64,000 bases of DNA, from positions 39,213 to 103,212 of the forward strand of contig WTGI01000035.1 of NCBI GenBank assembly GCA_011523635.1, written 5' to 3'. Below, in pieces: positions 60,545-64,000 of the stretch; the first letter of the stretch is position 1; every line of letters begins with the position of its first letter. This stretch comes from Acidimicrobiia bacterium. GTDB lineage: Bacteria > Actinomycetota > Acidimicrobiia > Spongiisociales > Spongiisociaceae. The notes under the pieces were generated by a model. The model had not been told where the DNA came from. It saw only the letters and a list, made by a program, of their open reading frames with translations, and ran no database searches. A program made the position numbers and the translations under genes.

Positions 60545-61258
60545 CTAGCCCGGGAACTCTGCCAGCGCCTCGGTCAGGTCGATCCCGCCTTCGTAGAGGG
60601 CCCGACCGATGACCGCCCCGTCGATGCCTCCGGCGGCCAGATCGCGCAGGTCGTCCATCGTCGCGATGCCGCCTGCGGCCATCAGTTCGGCGTCCGGGGC
60701 CTGGCGGCGGATCGCTCCGAGCAGCTCCAGGTCGGGACCGCTCATGGCGCCGTCGCGGGCGATGGCGGTCACCAGGAACGTCGGCACCCCCGCCTCGAGA
60801 GCACCTTCGACCACCTGTCCGAAGTCCCGGCCCTCGTCCAGCCAGCCCTGGCCTCCGGCCCTCCCTTCCCTGACGTCGACCGCCGCCACCACCCGGTCGG
60901 GCGAGGCTCGCTCCACGGTCGACGCCAGAACGCCCGGCGACCACACCGCGCTGGTGCCCATGATCACCCGGTCTATGCCGCAGCCGAGCGCCGCCACCGC
61001 GTCATCGGCGCTCCGGATGCCCCCACCGAACTGGACCGCCACGCCCCGGCCGGCCACCCGGCGCCACAGGGACGGATCGGGCGTCCCCGCACGAGCACCG
61101 TCGAGGTCGATCACGTGCACCCAGGCGGCCCCGGCATCCTTCCAGGCCTCCAGCTGGTCGCCGATCGACTCCCCGTATCTGGTGACCTGGCCGTAGTCGC
61201 CTTGGAACAGGCGCACCACGCCCCCGGACAGGACGTCTATCGCCGGAAAGATCCTCAC
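60545..61258 (-). CDS. hisA: ProFAR isomerase HisA, GTG start
   Basis: This TIM-barrel enzyme performs the fourth step of histidine synthesis. GTG 61258, preceded by GAGG, gives 237 residues; the 24 extra track residues are not family-like. Motifs: RIFPAIDVLSGGVVRLFQGDYGQ with the catalytic Asp, VQFGGGIRS, VIMGTSA, VAAVDVREG, TAIARDGAMSGPDLELL and MAAGGIATMDDLRDL. No other his gene is in the window. A dual PriA-type function, known in some actinobacteria, cannot be excluded. Confidence 0.94.
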   Translation of the reverse strand: MRIFPAIDVLSGGVVRLFQGDYGQVTRYGESIGDQLEAWKDAGAAWVHVIDLDGARAGTPDPSLWRRVAGRGVAVQFGGGIRSADDAVAALGCGIDRVIMGTSAVWSPGVLASTVERASPDRVVAAVDVREGRAGGQGWLDEGRDFGQVVEGALEAGVPTFLVTAIARDGAMSGPDLELLGAIRRQAPDAELMAAGGIATMDDLRDLAAGGIDGAVIGRALYEGGIDLTEALAEFPG

Positions 61259-61363
61259 GGAATGCCTCGCAAGTGCTGCTCGGGAGCGGATTCCAGCGCG
61301 GCAGGGTACCGGACCACAGGACCGGAACAACGAGACCCTGCCGCGATGTGGTCAAATGGCGCC

Positions 61364-62800
61364 ATGGATGTCTGCTCGCTCCCGGCAATGGAGATGGCCT
61401 CGCTGCTGGCCCGAGGGCAGATCAGCGCCTGCGAGCTGCTCGACGCCCACCTGTCCCGGATCGAGGCACTCAACCCGATCGTCAACGCGCTGGTGACCCT
61501 GACACCCGAACTGGCCCTGGAGCGCGCCACCGCCGCTGACGAGGCACACGCCCGGGGCGAGTCGCTGGGACTGCTGCACGGCCTGCCCGTGGCCCACAAG
61601 GACCTGCTGGCGACGGCCGGCATCCGCACCACCTTCGGCTCGCCGATCTTCTCAGACTTCCTCCCTCCGTCCGACTCGCTGGTGGTGGAGCGCCAGCGCC
61701 GGGCCGGCGCGCTGATGGTGGGAAAGACCAACACTCCCGAGTTCGGCGCCGGGTCCCACACTTTCAACCCGGTCTTCGGCCCCACCCGCAACCCCTACGC
61801 TCTCGACCGGACACCCGGCGGCAGCAGCGGGGGCGCGGCGGCCGCGCTGGCGGCCCGGATGCTTCCCCTGTGTGACGGCTCCGATCTAGGCGGCTCGCTC
61901 CGCAATCCCGCTGCCTTCTGCAACATCGTCGGGTTCCGCCCCTCGCCCGGCCGCGTGCCGGCCATCACCGCCCACGATCCGTGGTCCCCCCTCCCCGTGA
62001 GGGGCCCGATGGCCCGGACCGTGGCCGACGTAGCCCTCTACCTCCGGGCCATGGCCGGCCCGGATCCTCGGTCGCCGGTCTCCATCGACCAGTCACCGGA
62101 CGCGTTAGCCGGCTCGCTGGAACGGGATCTGACCGGAACCAGAGTGGCCTGGTCCCCCGACGCCGGCGGGCTACCGGTCGACCCCTCCATCAGAGCGGCC
62201 CTCGAAAACGCTCCCGACCTGCTGGCCGATCTGGGCTGCGAGGTCGTCGAGACCTGGCCGGACCTGTCTGACGCCGCCGAGATCTTCCACGCCCGGAGGG
62301 CATGGCTGTTCGCGGTCGGCTACGCCCCGCTGCTGGACCAACACCGGGACCTGATGAAGGCGACCGTGATCTGGAACATCGAGGCCGGCCTGAAGATGAC
62401 CATCGCCGAGTACGCCGAGGTCTGCCGCCGACATCGCCAACTGATCGCCCGCGTCCATGACTTCATGAGGCCCGAACGGGGAGGGTTCGACTTCCTGGCG
62501 GCACCGGTCACCCAGGTGCCCCCGTTCCCCGTCGATGTGGAATACCCAACCGAGATCGACGGAACCCGGATGGAGACCTACATCGACTGGATGCGGTCAT
62601 GCAGCGACGTCACGGTCACGACCCATCCCACCATCTCAGTCCCAGGCAGCTTCACACCCGACGGACTCCCGGTCGGACTGCAGCTGGTGGGCCGGTATCA
62701 CGCCGACCGCTCCGTCCTGGAGCTGGCCCATGCGTGGGAACGGACCACCGGCTGGGGCGAGCGGCTACCCCCCGAGATCACCACCTCCGGCGGGGTTTGA
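61364..62800 (+). CDS. amidase-signature enzyme
   Basis: This Ser-cisSer-Lys amidohydrolase has 478 residues from ATG 61364; ATG 61346 is possible. The catalytic lysine lies in LPVAHKDLLATAGI, the signature is RTPGGSSGGAAAALAARM, and the nucleophile serine is in DGSDLGGSLRNPAAF. No gatB or gatC gene is adjacent and there are family differences from GatA, so it is likely a catabolic or detoxifying amidase. Substrate unknown. Confidence 0.92.
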   Translation: MDVCSLPAMEMASLLARGQISACELLDAHLSRIEALNPIVNALVTLTPELALERATAADEAHARGESLGLLHGLPVAHKDLLATAGIRTTFGSPIFSDFLPPSDSLVVERQRRAGALMVGKTNTPEFGAGSHTFNPVFGPTRNPYALDRTPGGSSGGAAAALAARMLPLCDGSDLGGSLRNPAAFCNIVGFRPSPGRVPAITAHDPWSPLPVRGPMARTVADVALYLRAMAGPDPRSPVSIDQSPDALAGSLERDLTGTRVAWSPDAGGLPVDPSIRAALENAPDLLADLGCEVVETWPDLSDAAEIFHARRAWLFAVGYAPLLDQHRDLMKATVIWNIEAGLKMTIAEYAEVCRRHRQLIARVHDFMRPERGGFDFLAAPVTQVPPFPVDVEYPTEIDGTRMETYIDWMRSCSDVTVTTHPTISVPGSFTPDGLPVGLQLVGRYHADRSVLELAHAWERTTGWGERLPPEITTSGGV

Positions 62801-62890
62801 CCGGTTAAGCGCCGGTAGCCCCGCCGGACCGGTGGACGGTCACAGCACGAAGCGCTGCCAAAGCCACCGGACCGCCCTAACCTGAGGGCT

Positions 62891-64000
62891 ATGGGACGCG
62901 ACCCCTCCACTCCCGAATCCGGTCCGGCCCCCTCGTCCCGGCTATGGCTCGGCTTCGCACTCCTTGGTGTGATCGCGGCGGGCGCCGCTCTCGCCGTTTC
63001 CGAGTTGGTAGCGGGCCTCTTCCTGTCCGCGCCGTCGCTGGTGCGCACCATAGGACAGCGGGTCATCGACATCACGCCCGTACCAGTCGTGGATTGGGCC
63101 ATCGCGATCTTCGGAACCAATGACAAGTTGGTGCTGGTAATCGGGATCGTCCTGGTCTCGCTCGGGATCGGCGCCCTACTCGGCATCCTGTCCAGGGACC
63201 GACCCGGTCTGGCATCGGCCGGCTTCGTGGTGTTCGGCGCGGTCGGGTTCGTGGCCGGGCTGACCGATCCGCTGGCGAGAGTGGCTCTCACCCTGGTGGC
63301 CGCCGTGGCTGCTGCGGGCCTGGGCGTCAGTGTGTTGCTGGGGCTCCGTTCTCTGTTCGCGGGCGCAACTCGGCCCGGGTCCAGCGCGGTGGCCGGTGCC
63401 GGATCGCGGCGTGCCTTCCTCGTCGCGTCGGCCGCGACGGTGGTCGTGTCGGTGGGTGAGGTGTTCCTCGGCCGCTACCTCGGGAACCGGACACAGTCGG
63501 TCGCGGTCGCACGGGACCAGGTGACGCTTCCCACCGCACTCCCCTCGCCGGCGCCCGCTGCGACCCCGGCCGCGGACGGCGTCTCCGACACCACCGTACC
63601 GGAGTTCGAACCCATCGACGCCGCCGTACCGGAGTTCGAACCCATCGACACCACCGTGCCGGAGTTCGAGCCCATCGAACCGGAGATCCTGCCCACCGAC
63701 ACCCCCGAAGGGGCCGGGACCGTCCCGGCGGCGGAGACCACCGAGACAACACAGCCGCCCGAGACCACCACCACCCAGGCGACGACCACCGAAACGACAC
63801 AGGCGCCCGAAACAACCACCACCACCCAAGCCCCCCAGACCACCACCACACAGGCACCCGAGACCACCACCACCCCGGCGACGCCCACCGAAACGACACA
63901 GGCGCCCGAAACAACCACCACCACCCAAGCCCCCCGGACCACAACCACACAGGCCCCCGAGACCACGACCACCACACGGGCACCCGAGACAACCACTACC
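62891..64000 (+). CDS. membrane-anchored protein with Thr/Pro-rich linker, probably the N-terminus of a sulfite-oxidase-like molybdoenzyme (partial)
   Basis: The frame is open from ATG 62891 (TGAGGG upstream) to the window end, 370 codons, so it is missing from the track. Four hydrophobic segments (about 20-43, 78-98, 103-125, 128-150) carry ELVAGLFLSAPSLVRTIGQRVIDITPVPVVDWAIAIFGTNDK, which I know from membrane-anchored molybdopterin oxidoreductases of actinobacteria. SRRAFL near residue 176 is Tat-like. Then come three VPEFEPID repeats and a Thr/Pro/Glu-rich mucin-like tract to the edge. The catalytic domain would lie beyond the window; the molybdoenzyme call is therefore inferred. Confidence 0.65.
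   Translation, partial: MGRDPSTPESGPAPSSRLWLGFALLGVIAAGAALAVSELVAGLFLSAPSLVRTIGQRVIDITPVPVVDWAIAIFGTNDKLVLVIGIVLVSLGIGALLGILSRDRPGLASAGFVVFGAVGFVAGLTDPLARVALTLVAAVAAAGLGVSVLLGLRSLFAGATRPGSSAVAGAGSRRAFLVASAATVVVSVGEVFLGRYLGNRTQSVAVARDQVTLPTALPSPAPAATPAADGVSDTTVPEFEPIDAAVPEFEPIDTTVPEFEPIEPEILPTDTPEGAGTVPAAETTETTQPPETTTTQATTTETTQAPETTTTTQAPQTTTTQAPETTTTPATPTETTQAPETTTTTQAPRTTTTQAPETTTTTRAPETTTT
63587..63676 (+). repeat. three 30-bp tandem repeats in coding sequence
   Basis: Three near-identical 30-bp units at 63587, 63617 and 63647 encode (D)TTVPEFEPI, DAAVPEFEPI and DTTVPEFEPI. They form the start of the extracytoplasmic linker. Confidence 0.9.
63737..64000 (+). repeat. Thr/Pro-rich low-complexity coding tract
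   Basis: Repeats of ETTTTTQAPETTTTQAP type continue to the window edge. The minus-strand Trp/Val/Gly-rich ORFs here are antisense shadows of this tract. Confidence 0.85.

Noticed and set aside
60114-60944. 276-aa minus-strand ORF covering the two repeats, with repeated FSRKGVE peptides.
   Set aside because: It starts antisense or out of frame within hisA. The peptide repeats follow from the DNA repeat, and the two copies differ in ways better explained by stem pairing.
63176-63996. Minus-strand Trp/Val/Gly-rich ORFs resembling silk-like proteins.
   Set aside because: They are the complement of the Thr/Pro-rich coding tract on the plus strand, which has the membrane domain and ribosome-binding site.
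1-64000. tRNA, rRNA or riboswitch genes.
   Set aside because: Scanning by eye for T-loop GGTTCGAAT-like sequences and common riboswitch cores gave no structure-supported candidate. A tRNAscan/Infernal run would be decisive.

Overview
The window is one contiguous, very GC-rich chromosomal segment, most likely from an actinobacterium and possibly from the Acidimicrobiia. Support for this comes from the gene order ftsZ-pgeF-yggS-sepF-yggT-divIVA followed by a traR-lspA-rluD-dnaE block, the absence of ftsA beside ftsZ, a DUF3040 protein, an eukaryote-like (clade 2) IleS, frequent GTG and TTG starts, and several starts that look leaderless. Both edges cut genes: dnaE on the left, and a membrane-anchored Thr/Pro-rich protein on the right. 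I saw no rRNA or tRNA gene, no CRISPR array and no intact transposase.

Layout. 1-4136 (minus): dnaE, rluD, lspA and a DksA/TraR zinc-finger regulator. 4284-7481 (plus): ileS, convergent with an FAD amine oxidoreductase. 8804-25468 (minus): a nearly complete division and cell-wall (dcw) cluster, transcribed mraZ-rsmH-ftsL-ftsI-murE-mraY-murD-ftsW-murG-murC-murB-ftsQ-ftsZ-pgeF-yggS-sepF-yggT-divIVA. Most genes overlap by 1-4 nt. murF is missing from its usual place. 25765-31362: small mixed genes (Fur/Zur, HNH nuclease, thioredoxin-fold protein, MerR regulator, DUF3040, phosphoglycerate-mutase-like phosphatase, Nudix, two membrane proteins). 31435-35904 (minus): type II fatty-acid genes fabD-fabH-fabG-acpP-fabF. 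35988-42067: DUF1232, ROK kinase, Hsp20, SRPBCC, a UvrD-like helicase with HRDC domain, and a metallophosphoesterase.

42285-52386 holds branched-chain amino-acid synthesis: ilvD, then ilvB-ilvN-ilvC-leuA-leuB. Two leader peptides can be read directly. One, before ilvB, is MTGRSLVLVLM, followed by a hairpin and an intrinsic terminator. The other, between ilvC and leuA, is a 34-residue Leu-rich peptide whose stop codon sits at a 12-bp perfect hairpin. They suggest control of the two branches by Leu/Val-tRNA supply. 52435-55216 is the three-subunit proton-translocating transhydrogenase pntAA-pntAB-pntB, which could feed NADPH to IlvC. 55269-56665 holds a nitroreductase and a SpoU RNA methyltransferase.

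56666-60544 is the least ordinary stretch. It holds 600 bp without a recognisable gene, a VapBC toxin-antitoxin pair, a truncated dihydrofolate-reductase-like remnant, a YbdK-type ligase, a 59-residue membrane protein below the ORF-track cutoff, a CTAG-flanked inverted-repeat element and a pair of diverged structured repeats. hisA, an amidase and the truncated membrane protein finish the window.

The most noteworthy non-coding signals are the two leader-peptide attenuators, two MITE-like elements, a 16-bp perfect inverted repeat in the mraZ-rsmH spacer, and a family of TAGTYGY heptamer repeats at gene ends whose CTAG cores supply stop codons.
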